Assembly (NCBI RefSeq): GCF_027925525.1
Contig: NZ_BSDJ01000007.1
Span: 227,293-291,292, forward strand
Length of the DNA: 64,000 nucleotides
Direction of reading: 5' to 3'
Source of the DNA: Paenibacillus tyrphae
Lineage (GTDB): Bacteria; Bacillota; Bacilli; Paenibacillales; NBRC-103111
Below, piece by piece: positions 25,745 through 36,006 of this stretch. The notes beneath the pieces were generated by a model that was not told the DNA's origin, made no database searches, and worked only from the letters and a program-made list of their open reading frames with translations. The first letter of the stretch is position 1; every line of letters starts with the position of its first letter. The position numbers were made by a program, and so were the translations under genes.

Positions 25745-27292
25745 TTATATCAACGTCACATTATCGCGGCTGCGAGCCGGGCTTTTGCGTTTCTCGATCA
25801 AGCGATTGATCGCGTCCACGTACGCGCGGGCGCTCGCTTCGAGGATGTCCGTGCTAACGCCGCGGCCGAGCACGGCGTAATCGCCCTGCTTCAGCACCAC
25901 GTGCACTTCGCCAAGCGCATCCTTACCGTGCGTAACCGATTGGATCGAATAGTCGTCGAGCTCGACTTCTTCCTTGGTCGCCTTGTCGATCGCTTTGTAG
26001 ATCGCATCGACGGAGCCGTTGCCGACGGCCGCTTCTTCCAGGTAGCCGCCATCGAGCAGCTTGATCCGCACGGTTGCCGTCGGAGTCGATTGATTGCCGT
26101 ACGAGACTTGAATCGTCTCCAGCGAGAACACCTCGGGCGTCTCGATCAGCTTCTCTTCGAGCAGCGCGACGATGTCTTCGTCCGTGACGTTCTTCTTCTT
26201 GTCAGCCAAGTCTTTGAACTTGGCGAACGCAGCATTCACATGCTCGTCGTCGAGGTTGTAGCCGAGGTCAACGAGCTTCTCGCGGAACGCATGGCGTCCG
26301 GAATGCTTGCCGAGCACCAGCTTGCTCTCCTTGAGCCCGATCGTCTCAGGCGACATAATCTCGTACGTCGTCTTTTCCTTCAACATGCCGTCCTGATGGA
26401 TACCGGATTCGTGTGCAAACGCATTGGCGCCGACAATCGCCTTATTGCCCGGCACGACCATACCGGTCAGCTTGCTGACCAAGCGGCTCGTACGGGCAAT
26501 CTCGGACAGCGTGAGCGTCGTCTTCGCTTGGAAAAACTCCTGACGCGTCTCAAGCGCCATCGCCACTTCCTCGATCGACGTATTGCCCGCGCGTTCGCCG
26601 ATGCCGTTGATCGTCCCTTCGATCTGATCCGCTCCGTTCAGAATCGCCGCCAGCGCATTCGCCGTCGCCATGCCCAAGTCGTCGTGACAGTGCGCGCTGA
26701 GCTGAATTTTCTCGATGCCCGGCACGTTCTCTTTCAACGTCTTGAAAATGTTTCCGTATTCATAAGGCGTCATGTAGCCGACCGTATCCGGGATATTCAC
26801 AACCGTTGCCCCGGCTCGGATCGCCATCTCCGTCACTTCGCACAGAAAATCGAGCTCGGTGCGGCCGGCATCTTCCGGCGAAAATTCGATTTTGCTGAAA
26901 TATTTCTTCGCGTAACGGATCGCCGCTTCTGCCGTTTCGAGCACTTGATGCTTTTCCATCCGCAGCTTGTGCTGGCGGTGAATCGGCGAGGTAGCGAGGA
27001 ACAAATGCAGACACGGGTCCTGCGCATCCTTCAGCGCTTCGCGGGCCGCCTCGATGTCCTGTTCGCGGGAACGCGACAGGGCGATAACCGAGGCATTTTT
27101 CACGGCACGGGCTACGGCGCTGACGCCCGCCAAGTCTCCGGGAGAGGCCGCCGGGAAGCCGGCTTCCATCCGGTCGACGCCGAGCTTCTCAAGCTGCAGC
27201 GCAATCTCAACTTTTTCCTGCATGTTCAGGTTGACACCCGGCGACTGTTCGCCGTCACGAAGCGTCGTATCGAAAATATAAATTTTTCTCAT
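25745..27292 (-). CDS. leuA: 2-isopropylmalate synthase
   Basis: 515 residues. It condenses acetyl-CoA with 2-oxoisovalerate, the first committed step to leucine. [17 protein letters not shown], with catalytic Asp/Arg, opens the TIM barrel. [17 protein letters not shown] holds the metal-binding His pair and [17 protein letters not shown] follows. The C-terminal LeuA dimer domain (from about 390) contains the leucine-sensing fold. It is the last gene of the ilvB-ilvN-ilvC-leuA operon, 161 bases after ilvC. Control is through the T-box leader and probably also leucine feedback on the enzyme. Confidence 0.97.
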   Translation of the reverse strand: MRKIYIFDTTLRDGEQSPGVNLNMQEKVEIALQLEKLGVDRMEAGFPAASPGDLAGVSAVARAVKNASVIALSRSREQDIEAAREALKDAQDPCLHLFLATSPIHRQHKLRMEKHQVLETAEAAIRYAKKYFSKIEFSPEDAGRTELDFLCEVTEMAIRAGATVVNIPDTVGYMTPYEYGNIFKTLKENVPGIEKIQLSAHCHDDLGMATANALAAILNGADQIEGTINGIGERAGNTSIEEVAMALETRQEFFQAKTTLTLSEIARTSRLVSKLTGMVVPGNKAIVGANAFAHESGIHQDGMLKEKTTYEIMSPETIGLKESKLVLGKHSGRHAFREKLVDLGYNLDDEHVNAAFAKFKDLADKKKNVTDEDIVALLEEKLIETPEVFSLETIQVSYGNQSTPTATVRIKLLDGGYLEEAAVGNGSVDAIYKAIDKATKEEVELDDYSIQSVTHGKDALGEVHVVLKQGDYAVLGRGVSTDILEASARAYVDAINRLIEKRKSPARSRDNVTLI

Positions 27293-27453
27293 GGGTCTTG
27301 GCTGCGCCTCCTTTGGAATTGACTTGCATTTAAAACAGAAAAAGGTGCGACCTGAAACGGACAGGGATCGGATCTCTTGTTGTCCATTTCCCTGCGCCGC
27401 TTCAAGCCGACCTTATGCCGTTTCTCCGTTATAGGTTGAAATCGTCTGCCGAA

Positions 27454-28563
<1,110 letters not shown>

Positions 28564-28605
28564 TCACAGGATCGTCTTGATATTAGTGGCAAAGCGAAAA
28601 ATGAA

Positions 28606-29094
28606 TTATTTGTTCATACCGCGAATCATGGCCGTTACCCCGGTACGGGACAGCTCCTTGATGCCGTAAGGCTTAAGCAGCTCGGTCATGGCTTCGATTT
28701 TCTCGGAATCCCCAACCACCTGCACGATCAGCGAGCTCGGGCCGATATCGACGATAGCCGCGCGGAACGTCTCGACGACGCCGAGAATTTCCGGCCGCAT
28801 GCTTGGTTCGGCGTTTACTTTGATCAGCGCCAGCTCGCGCGCCACCATCGGATGAGCGCTCAGGTCGACGACTTTGATCACATCGATCAGCTTATAGAGC
28901 TGCTTGGAAATTTGCTCCAGCGTCTTGTCGTCTCCCGTCGTGACGATAACCATGCGGGAGAGCCCTTTTTCCTCGGACTCGCCCACCGTAATGCTCTCGA
29001 TATTGAAGCCCCGGCGGCCGAACAGGCCGGATACGCGCTGCAGCACACCGGGCTGGTTGTTCACTAGAACGGATATGGTGTGTTTGCGTGTCAT
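28606..29094 (-). CDS. ilvN: Acetolactate synthase small subunit
   Basis: 162 residues. The N-terminal ACT domain ([34 protein letters not shown]) binds valine for feedback control of the large subunit. The C-terminal domain ([18 protein letters not shown], then [19 protein letters not shown]) completes the regulatory subunit. Its start overlaps the ilvB stop by four bases (ATGA), giving coupled synthesis of the two subunits. In Bacillus the gene is also called ilvH. Confidence 0.96.
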   Translation of the reverse strand: MTRKHTISVLVNNQPGVLQRVSGLFGRRGFNIESITVGESEEKGLSRMVIVTTGDDKTLEQISKQLYKLIDVIKVVDLSAHPMVARELALIKVNAEPSMRPEILGVVETFRAAIVDIGPSSLIVQVVGDSEKIEAMTELLKPYGIKELSRTGVTAMIRGMNK

Positions 29095-30833
29095 TCCGAA
29101 TCCCCCATTAACATTTGGTCTATCGTCGAGCCCTGCGTTACCATCGGGAACACGTTCTCGTGCTTCCGGACGACGAATTCGACGAGCACAGGACCCGGGG
29201 TATCAAGCGCTTCCTGCCAAGCGCGGCGGGCTTCGTCTTTGTTCGTTGCACGAAGACCCTTCACGCCGTAAGCTTCCGCCAGCTTCACGAAATCCGGGCT
29301 GCCTGCCAGGTCGATGTGGCTGTACCGGTTGTCGTAAATGATCTCCTGCCACTGGCGCACCATGCCGAGCACCTGGTTGTTGATGACGACGATTTTGACC
29401 GGAATTTGGTGAATCGCGCAAACCGCCAGCTCCTGGGAGCACATCTGCATGCCGCCGTCACCGTTGATCGAGACGACCAGCCGGTCCGGGTGCGCCTTCT
29501 GCGCGCCGATCGCCGACGGGAATCCGAAGCCCATCGTGCCGAGGCCGCCCGAGGTGATCCAGGAACGCGGATGATTGAATTTGTAATACTGCGCCGCCCA
29601 CATCTGATGCTGGCCGACGTCCGTCGTCACAATCGCTTCGCCCTTGGTCGTCTCGTGGATCATCTCGATAACGTACTGCGGCTTCAGCTCCGTATCGGAA
29701 TCTTTGTAACGCAGCGGGAAATTCCGCTTCGTCTCCTTCACCCATTCGATCCATTTCTCGGATCGGGACGGCTTCGCCTTCAGGTTGGCAAGCTGCAGCG
29801 CGGCCTTCACATCGCCGACGACCGGGATGGCCGTTTCGACGATTTTGCCGATTTCCGCCGGATCTACGTCGATGTGGACGATTTTTTTCGCCTTCGGCGC
29901 AAAGCCGTCCACCTTCATCGTAACGCGGTCGTCGAACCGGGCGCCGATGCCGATCAGCAGATCGCAGTTTTGCAGCGCGTTGTTGGCAGTGTAGGTCCCG
30001 TGCATCCCCGGCATGCCGAGCCACAGCTCGTGCGCGCTCGGGAAGCCGCCCAAGCCAAGCAGTGTCGTGGCGACCGGAATCTGCGTTTTGTTGACGAACT
30101 CAAGCAGCTGCTCTGCCGCATCCGCGTAGACAACGCCGCCGCCTGCAATGATCACCGGACGCTCGCTCTCGGCGATCGCCTCCAGCATCTTGTCGACTTG
30201 GAGCTTGTTCGGCTGCACCGTCGGATTGTAGCCGCGGATGTCCACCTTCTCCGGATAGAAGAACGGCGCCGTATCGTTCGAGACGTCCTTCGGAATATCG
30301 ATCAGTACCGGGCCTCTGCGGCCGGTCGAAGCGATGTGGAACGCTTCTTTGATAATGCGCGGCAAATCTTTCACGTCGCGCACCAAGTAGCTGTGCTTCG
30401 TAATCGGCATCGTGATGCCGGTAATGTCCGCCTCTTGGAACGCGTCCGTACCGATGACCGATGTCGCAACGTTGCCCGTGATGACCACGAGCGGCACCGA
30501 ATCCATGTAAGCCGTCGCAATCCCGGTAACGAGGTTCGTTGCCCCCGGACCCGAGGTGGCGATACAGACGCCTACCTTGCCGGTCGAACGGGCGTACCCG
30601 TCGGCCGCGTGAATCGCGCCTTGCTCATGCCGTGTCAGCAAATGGTTGAAATCCGGATTGCCGTGCATGGCATCGTAAATATATAACACCGCTCCGCCGG
30701 GATAACCGAAGACGCAATCCACGTCCTCCAGCAGCAGGCTGCGAAGCAGCATTTCCGAACCGGTAATGACGTCCGGCTTCAGCAGCTCTTCGCGAAGCTG
30801 TTCCTTTGACTTTTGTGTGGTTTGGACGATCAT
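29091..30833 (-). CDS. ilvB: Acetolactate synthase large subunit
   Basis: 580 residues. It makes acetolactate or acetohydroxybutyrate from pyruvate, using TPP, magnesium and FAD. Three TPP-enzyme domains are visible. The N-terminal pyrimidine domain has the catalytic Glu in [20 protein letters not shown]. The central FAD-associated domain holds [19 protein letters not shown]. The C-terminal pyrophosphate domain has [16 protein letters not shown] and an Asn-containing [19 protein letters not shown] precedes the ATG. It is the first gene after a T-box leader, so leucine-tRNA charging should set its transcription. Confidence 0.97.
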   Translation of the reverse strand: MIVQTTQKSKEQLREELLKPDVITGSEMLLRSLLLEDVDCVFGYPGGAVLYIYDAMHGNPDFNHLLTRHEQGAIHAADGYARSTGKVGVCIATSGPGATNLVTGIATAYMDSVPLVVITGNVATSVIGTDAFQEADITGITMPITKHSYLVRDVKDLPRIIKEAFHIASTGRRGPVLIDIPKDVSNDTAPFFYPEKVDIRGYNPTVQPNKLQVDKMLEAIAESERPVIIAGGGVVYADAAEQLLEFVNKTQIPVATTLLGLGGFPSAHELWLGMPGMHGTYTANNALQNCDLLIGIGARFDDRVTMKVDGFAPKAKKIVHIDVDPAEIGKIVETAIPVVGDVKAALQLANLKAKPSRSEKWIEWVKETKRNFPLRYKDSDTELKPQYVIEMIHETTKGEAIVTTDVGQHQMWAAQYYKFNHPRSWITSGGLGTMGFGFPSAIGAQKAHPDRLVVSINGDGGMQMCSQELAVCAIHQIPVKIVVINNQVLGMVRQWQEIIYDNRYSHIDLAGSPDFVKLAEAYGVKGLRATNKDEARRAWQEALDTPGPVLVEFVVRKHENVFPMVTQGSTIDQMLMGDSE

Positions 30834-30867
30834 GAATATTGGCCTCCTCTCAGATAATCCGACAAAC

Positions 30868-31268
30868 GACTAAAAAACCCCTCTCATCCCCAAACGCAGC
30901 TTGTGCGTCTGACGGGACGAAAGGGGTTAATCTTCCGTGGTACCACCCAGAATTTGTTAGATGCCTCGCGGCAAATAACCTTAGCAGGTAATGCGCGCCG
31001 CAGTAATCCTCATCGGCTAGCACGATGACGACCCGTGAATTCGCGTCTCTTACCTTCGGCACAGTAACGTGTGCCAATCCGATTTTCCCTAGTAACATTG
31101 TCGCTTTCAAGCGGTAAAGCCTGATGCTATGCGACAAGCTTTCAGGAAAACAGCTCCGAGGTGAGCTCGTACATAAGGGGTTACGGCATTGGTTTCAGCA
31201 TCTCCACTGCTCTCTGAACATAAGAGCCCTTATAACTTCGTCCTCTTCATAGCCGATATATCTGATGT
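30868..31268 (-). promoter_or_regulatory. T-box leader of the ilv-leu operon, Leu (CUC) specifier
   Basis: The leader precedes ilvB on the minus strand. Stem I shows the GAGGACGAAG start, the AGAGAGCAGTGG motif and a GAGG/CCTC closing stem. The specifier loop reads TACGAGCTCA, placing the codon CTC at 31165-31163. The T-box bulge GGGTGGTACCACGG lies at 30948-30935. A terminator hairpin (ACCCCTTTCGTCC against GGATGAGAGGGGT, then six Ts) lies at 30928-30872, and the antiterminator overlaps its 5' arm. Uncharged tRNA-Leu would stabilise the antiterminator and allow transcription of ilvB-ilvN-ilvC-leuA. Confidence 0.92.
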
Positions 31269-31278
31269 GTTTTTTTGT

Positions 31279-31307
31279 ATTATATGCCGAATCGTTTTTT
31301 TAGTCAA
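31279..31307 (-). promoter_or_regulatory. SigA promoter of the ilv-leu operon
   Basis: On the minus strand TTGACT (31307-31302) and TATAAT (31284-31279) are exactly 17 bases apart, immediately upstream of the T-box leader. Confidence 0.88.
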
Positions 31308-31787
31308 GCATCATTCCAGTCGAAAAAACGGACGCGTAAGCACCCTTGATCCGGGCCCTCCCGCCCAAGTTGGAGACGGCGTTTGCGGTTTCTTTACACG
31401 AAGCCGGACCTGAGACCCTTTCGAAAAGCCCGCTTGCAGGCTTTCCCTCCTCGTAGTTGCCGATTTCCGTCGCATCAAATAAAGATTTTGTGAATGCCTC
31501 TCATTGGTTTCACAAACAATTCTTGCCGGCTTGACGAAGTAATAACAAACTTTGGTTATGTTAAAGAGGAGCCCCGCGACCAAGTAATGCAGGATGGCCG
31601 ACCGAAAATTGGATACACTGAAACTTTTACCAAAGTGAACTCGTCTTCAATCTTGCGGCTTCGGGCCAATACTAGCCATGATGTAGAAAAGTTTACCGTA
31701 ATGGGTCAAAACGGGGGAGCCGTACGCCGAAGTATATAAAAGACCGAAAAGGCAAAAAAAGCGCAACTAAGAAAAAGGAGTGATTTC
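31308..31787. other. 480-base intergenic region with possible structured element
   Basis: This lies between the ilv promoter and the rightward metallophosphoesterase gene. At about 31340-31480 there are several complementary stretches, the clearest being AAAGCCCGC-TT-GCAGGCTTT near 31424-31443. I could not match it to a riboswitch class I know (T-box, GEMM, ydaO, TPP, SAM, cobalamin were considered). ORFs on either strand (up to 90 codons) lack convincing ribosome-binding sites. An AAAAAGGAG before 31788 belongs to the next gene. Confidence 0.35.
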
Positions 31788-32966
31788 ATGCGAGACTTGC
31801 TGCAATCCGCCGTCCTGTCCATCACCTTGATCTCCGGCGCCCTTGCAACCGCTGCAGCCGCTCCTTTTGCCATGGGTTCCGAACTGATGGCAACCAGCAT
31901 GGGACAAGCCATAAGCCAAGCTTCCACCGCATCCGGCCCGCTGCTAGGCGGCGAAACGGTGTCGCCGGCCCCGCCGACAGCCCTCTCCGGCTCCGCTCCG
32001 CAAACGAAGCCGCCGCAAGACGGGGCCGCCGGGAGCGCTCAGCCCCAAACCGACGGAAATCCGGTGCTGACCTTTCCCGTCATCAGCGATATCCACGTTC
32101 AATCATGGGAAGATGCGTCTCACGAGAAGCTGATTCGCGTATTGAACGACCTGAACGAAATTAATCCGTCGGCCGACACGCTCGTGATAAACGGGGATTT
32201 AACCGAAGGGATGCCCGAGGACTACGCCAAGCTAAAGGAGCTCATGCAAAACGCGCCGCATCCGGAGAGCGTCTTGTACAATATCGGCAACCACGAGTTT
32301 TACAAAGCCTGGTACAGCAGCCGTACCCGTTGGAACCCGGACGGCTTCCCGAACGGAGAAACGGAGCAGGAGTCGATTTCCCGGTTTCTCGCGTTCTCCG
32401 GAGAGAACAAAGTCTACTATGAGAAAACCATCAAGGGCTACCACTTTATCTTCCTTGGCTCGGAGCGGTACCGGCAATCCGACCAAGCTTATGCGGAGGA
32501 CGCTTATTTGTCGCCCGAGCAGTTGGAATGGCTGAAGCAGACGCTGAAAAAAGACGCCGGCTCGAACAAGCCGGTCTTCGTCTTCCTGCACCAGCCGCTG
32601 CCTGCCACGGTATCGGGAACGCATTTTTGCTGCACGAACAGCCGAGCCGTCATTCAGTACGAGGAACTGAAGGCGATTTTGTCGCAGTATCCGCAGGTCA
32701 TCTATTTCAGCAGCCATTCGCACTGGGAGCTGAATCAGCCGGATACGCTGGTACGGGACGGCTTCACGATGGTCAACACCGCCTCGGTGTCCGAAACGTG
32801 GACGAGCGACGGCAAAGGCGCGGAAAAGCTGAAGGGCAAGGATGAGAGCGAAGGGCTGTACGTCGAGGTGTATCCGGACCGGGTCCGGATCAAGGGCAGG
32901 GATTTTTACCGGAAGCAGTGGATTCCGGAAGCGCAGTTCACCGTGCCGGCAGCTCAGAAAAAGTAA
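31788..32966 (+). CDS. Secreted metallophosphoesterase
   Basis: 392 residues with AAAAAGGAG eight bases before the ATG. An N-terminal signal sequence (LLQSAVLSITLISGALATAA) is followed by an Ala/Pro/Ser-rich linker to about residue 85. The calcineurin-like phosphoesterase core carries the five metal motifs: FPVISDIHVQSW, VINGDLTEG, YNIGNHEFYK, FVFLHQPLP and YFSSHSHWELNQP. The last differs from the usual GHxH by Ser, as in the DUF4073-type family of extracellular phosphodiesterases. It would hydrolyse a phosphoester outside the membrane; the substrate is unknown. The gene is monocistronic, ending at a strong terminator shared with the converging polysaccharide operon. Confidence 0.88.
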   Translation: MRDLLQSAVLSITLISGALATAAAAPFAMGSELMATSMGQAISQASTASGPLLGGETVSPAPPTALSGSAPQTKPPQDGAAGSAQPQTDGNPVLTFPVISDIHVQSWEDASHEKLIRVLNDLNEINPSADTLVINGDLTEGMPEDYAKLKELMQNAPHPESVLYNIGNHEFYKAWYSSRTRWNPDGFPNGETEQESISRFLAFSGENKVYYEKTIKGYHFIFLGSERYRQSDQAYAEDAYLSPEQLEWLKQTLKKDAGSNKPVFVFLHQPLPATVSGTHFCCTNSRAVIQYEELKAILSQYPQVIYFSSHSHWELNQPDTLVRDGFTMVNTASVSETWTSDGKGAEKLKGKDESEGLYVEVYPDRVRIKGRDFYRKQWIPEAQFTVPAAQKK

Positions 32967-32992
32967 GAGGCAGCCGGCAGGCTATATTTTTT

Positions 32993-33050
32993 AAGGTCCG
33001 GTGAATAAGAGCAAGCCGCTCGGCGGCTTCTTATTCACCGGACCTTTTTT
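32993..33050. terminator. Strong bidirectional terminator
   Basis: An 18-bp perfect stem (AAGGTCCGGTGAATAAGA with its complement) encloses a GC-rich loop and is flanked by A and T runs. It ends both the metallophosphoesterase gene and the converging polysaccharide operon. Confidence 0.93.
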
Positions 33051-33420
33051 CGCGAAACGTCCAGTAATAATTAAACAAAAAGTTCGATAGTGGCACGGCA
33101 ACGACAACGAGACATTGGCCGACGGCATAGTGCCAGTGCAGCCGGTCCACGGCCAAATACATGAGGCCGGTATTGAGCAGCAGGCCCGCGACGGACACGA
33201 CCGTATATTTGGCAAGCGGCTTCCAGCCCGATGCGGAAGCCTGAAACGTCCAGCGCCGATTCAGCGCATACGATACCAGCAGCACAAGCACGAACCCGAG
33301 CGCCGAAGCCGGCACCGGATGCAGCTTCGCCGCTTCGACGAGCACGAACAGCGCCGCAAAATGAAGCGCCGTCCCGAGTAGTCCGACGATGCCGTACCGA
33401 AAGAGCAGCCGCAGCGTCAT
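33031..33420 (-). CDS. GtrA-family membrane protein
   Basis: 129 residues with four membrane helices (about 8-28, 38-58, 72-92 and 98-120). The sequence LLFRYGIVGLLGTALHFAAL, then LVLLVSYALNRRWTFQ and LSNFLFNYYWTF, is typical of GtrA. These proteins assist polyprenyl-phosphate-linked sugar transfer across the membrane, probably as flippase partners. The start overlaps the stop of the upstream GT2 gene by four bases (ATGA), and the pair forms a classic GtrA/GtrB module at the end of the operon. The stop codon region runs into the shared terminator. Confidence 0.92.
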   Translation of the reverse strand: MTLRLLFRYGIVGLLGTALHFAALFVLVEAAKLHPVPASALGFVLVLLVSYALNRRWTFQASASGWKPLAKYTVVSVAGLLLNTGLMYLAVDRLHWHYAVGQCLVVVAVPLSNFLFNYYWTFREKRSGE

Positions 33421-34403
33421 GATACCTCGCCCACCCGACAGCTTTCCTCGCCGGCCGCGGCGGACGCTTCGCTGAAGATGCGCTGGCTGACCAAATATCG
33501 CGGCCTCCCCTTCACCTCGTTGTAAATCGAGGCGATATACTCGCCGATGATGCCGAGCGAAATCATAATGACACTGCCGATGACGAGCAGCAGCAGGATG
33601 ACCGTCGTGAAGCCAGTCACCGCGTTGCCGACGATTTTTTGATACAGCGTCTGCACCCCAAGCACGGCGGCACCGAGCAGGAATACGATCCCGAACAAGC
33701 TGACAAACCGCAGCGGAATGGAAGAAAATGCAACCACGGCATTCACCGCCAGCTTCATGAGGCCGAGAAAGCTCCATTGGCTGTGACCGTCCGCCCGCTC
33801 CGGCACCTCGAACGAAATCTGCGCCCGGTTGAAGCCGAGCCATGCCGTCATCCCCCGGAAAAACGTGTTCCGCTCCGGCATTTCCCGCCATGCCTGCACG
33901 ACCTTCCGGTCCAGCAGCTTGAAATCCGACGCGCCGCGCAGATCGAAGCCGGACAGCCGGTTGAGGATGCTGTAGAACAGCGCGGAGCCGACCGTTTTAT
34001 CCAGCGACTCCTTGCCCCGGTCCTGCTTGACGCATTCTACGATCTCCTTGCCTTCCTCGCGCCACAGCCGGATCATCTCCGGAAGCAGCGCCGGCGGGTG
34101 CTGCAGGTCGGAGTCCATAATAATGACCGCCCGTCCCAACGCATGCTCCAGCCCGGCGCAGAGCGCCAGCTCCTTGCCGAAATTGCGGCTCAGCCGCAGC
34201 GCGGTAAGCCGGGGCGAACGCTGCCCGGACAAAATCAGCTGTTCCCATGTGCCGTCCCGCGAACCGTCGTCGATGACGATAATCTCGTAAGAGGCCGTCA
34301 GCCGCTTCAGTTCCTCTTCAATATGCTGCAGCGAGCGGTAAATATGAATTTCCTCGTTATAAACCGGTATAATGACGGTAATCTCGGGCTCCGCGCGTTC
34401 CAC
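33417..34403 (-). CDS. Polyprenyl-phosphate glycosyltransferase, GtrB/DPM1 type (GT2)
   Basis: 328 residues from a GTG with GGGAGG upstream; an ATG 16 codons earlier overlaps the previous gene's end and lacks a site. The GT-A domain has ITVIIPVYNEEIHIYRSLQ, the DDGS motif in IIVIDDGSRDGTWEQL, the metal motif in VIIMDSDLQHPPAL and the conserved FRGMTAWLGF. Two membrane helices (about 232-258 and 270-300) follow. It should load a sugar from UDP- or GDP-sugar onto undecaprenyl phosphate on the inner face of the membrane. It is translationally coupled to the GtrA gene and follows the large membrane protein by 20 bases. Confidence 0.93.
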   Translation of the reverse strand: MERAEPEITVIIPVYNEEIHIYRSLQHIEEELKRLTASYEIIVIDDGSRDGTWEQLILSGQRSPRLTALRLSRNFGKELALCAGLEHALGRAVIIMDSDLQHPPALLPEMIRLWREEGKEIVECVKQDRGKESLDKTVGSALFYSILNRLSGFDLRGASDFKLLDRKVVQAWREMPERNTFFRGMTAWLGFNRAQISFEVPERADGHSQWSFLGLMKLAVNAVVAFSSIPLRFVSLFGIVFLLGAAVLGVQTLYQKIVGNAVTGFTTVILLLLVIGSVIMISLGIIGEYIASIYNEVKGRPRYLVSQRIFSEASAAAGEESCRVGEVS

Positions 34404-34423
34404 GTTTCCCCGCCTCCCTCTTG

Positions 34424-36004
34424 CTAACGAATGACCTTGTACAATCTCCATTTGTCCCCGAATTCCTTATACAGCTCCGTCCATTCCGTGCCCTTCTCGT
34501 AGAAATCTTTATACGTCCGCTCCTCGGCACTAAGCGCCGAGCTCTTGTCCGGCTTCGCCGTAAGAATAAAATCGACGCCCCGGCCGACCGGATCTTTCAG
34601 CGAAGGAGTAAATTCGAAATCGCTGGTAATCAAAAATTGATCAGGATGCCTGCTGTTCAGAATGACCGAGTAAGCGGAATACGAATCCATCAAAATGTTG
34701 TAGCCGCTCAGCTCCGTATCCAAATAATGGGCAATCTCCTTCTCCACCTGCTGGGAAGCCGCATACTGCTGTGCATGCAAAAACTTGTTTTCGTCCGGGG
34801 CGATCTGCGGATTCGTCCATGCGTATCCCAGCACGACACAGGCTCCGAGCATCCCGGCCAGCACGATCCCGTAATTGACGAAGGACCGTTTCACCCGGGC
34901 GAGCTCGTACGGCAACCAAGCCACGGTGATCGGAAACACGTACATGAAGTAACGGAACCAGCCGTAGGACGTTCCTTTCATGAGCATGAGGAACTGCAGC
35001 GCAACGATCGAGACGAACAGCATCAACAGCACCAGCATGTCCCACAGAAACCAGCGCCGGTTCCAAAGCCGCAGCAGCACCACGGCCGCCAGCGGAAGCG
35101 AGAAATAGGCCGTTTTCTTGGCCACAAACACCAGACCGAGCAGCGGGTTGCCCATCATGTCCACAAAGGTCTGCTCGGTCGCCAGCCCTTGCGCCTGAGC
35201 TACGTTCGAGTACTCGGAACGCAGGAAATAAAGCGCGTCTCCCATGATGCTGTAGTTGAACCAAAGCCACAGCAGCCCGGAAAAGACGACCGGCGCCATG
35301 ACCATCGACCACGTCCCCTCGATATGGAACAGCTTGTGCAGTATTCCGTACTGCCGCTTCGGCAGGTCGATCCGGGGATCCGTTGGCGGTATCCGCAGAA
35401 CGATCAGGATGATGGCCAGAGCGACCGCCGCTCCCAGGGGCACCGCTTCGTATCGGGTCCAAAAAGCGAGCGCCAGCGCAAAGCTTACTTTGATCAGGCT
35501 GCCGACGCGCCGCCCGTAAATCCAATGCGTCAGATGGACAACCGCGTACATGATGAAAAAAATAAACGGCGCATCACTAAGTCCGTTCGCGCCGAACAAG
35601 AACATGAACGGGTTGCAGCTGAAGCTCAGGCTCAGCAGCACGGCGAACGTGCGCGACAGCCCGAAATCGACCGCCGCCCGCGCCAGCAGCACCGCCGTCA
35701 TCCCGGCGAACACGCTGCTCATGAGCACGCCGGCCAGCGCCGACGAAGCGAGCTCCGGCAGCCAATGATACGGCAGCAGAAACAGCAGCTCGACGAGGCT
35801 GGGCAGCGGGTTCCACACGAAGCCGATGGCGGCAAGGTGCGGGTCCCGGCTGTAGAGTACATAGAAGGCGTTAGCCACCCGGCTCATCGCATCCGAATGC
35901 ACGTAACCGATGACGTGACTCACATAGTAACCTGCGGCGAATTCCAGCGAGAAAATGAACAAAAACAAGCCCCAATAGACGCTTTTCGGCAAGCGGACCT
36001 CCAT
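34424..36004 (-). CDS. Polytopic membrane protein, ArnT/PMT-like glycosyltransferase candidate
   Basis: 526 residues. There are about eleven membrane helices in residues 8-400, then a soluble C-terminal domain of about 125 residues. After the first helix comes YVHSDAMSRVANAF, an acidic extracytoplasmic loop like the Asp/Glu loop 1 of GT-C enzymes that use polyprenyl-phosphate sugars. WNPLPSLVELLF and TRYEAVPLG are further GT-C-like features. GGGAGG precedes the ATG, and the stop of the upstream GT2 gene lies two bases before it. With GtrA/GtrB next to it, it would be the final transferase to a wall or membrane acceptor. This role is inferred from fold and context; no close characterised relative is recognised. 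Confidence 0.75.
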   Translation of the reverse strand: MEVRLPKSVYWGLFLFIFSLEFAAGYYVSHVIGYVHSDAMSRVANAFYVLYSRDPHLAAIGFVWNPLPSLVELLFLLPYHWLPELASSALAGVLMSSVFAGMTAVLLARAAVDFGLSRTFAVLLSLSFSCNPFMFLFGANGLSDAPFIFFIMYAVVHLTHWIYGRRVGSLIKVSFALALAFWTRYEAVPLGAAVALAIILIVLRIPPTDPRIDLPKRQYGILHKLFHIEGTWSMVMAPVVFSGLLWLWFNYSIMGDALYFLRSEYSNVAQAQGLATEQTFVDMMGNPLLGLVFVAKKTAYFSLPLAAVVLLRLWNRRWFLWDMLVLLMLFVSIVALQFLMLMKGTSYGWFRYFMYVFPITVAWLPYELARVKRSFVNYGIVLAGMLGACVVLGYAWTNPQIAPDENKFLHAQQYAASQQVEKEIAHYLDTELSGYNILMDSYSAYSVILNSRHPDQFLITSDFEFTPSLKDPVGRGVDFILTAKPDKSSALSAEERTYKDFYEKGTEWTELYKEFGDKWRLYKVIR

Positions 36005-36006
36005 CG

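Noticed and set aside
29115..30686. 523-codon plus-strand ORF opposite ilvB
   Set aside because: Arg/His/Val-rich antisense shadow; ilvB is certain.
30850..31137. 95-codon minus-strand ORF in front of ilvB
   Set aside because: It lies wholly inside the T-box leader, whose conserved RNA motifs explain the sequence.
31311..31739. Two ORFs of 81-90 codons between the ilv promoter and the metallophosphoesterase gene
   Set aside because: No ribosome-binding site, unnatural composition and overlap with likely structured sequence.
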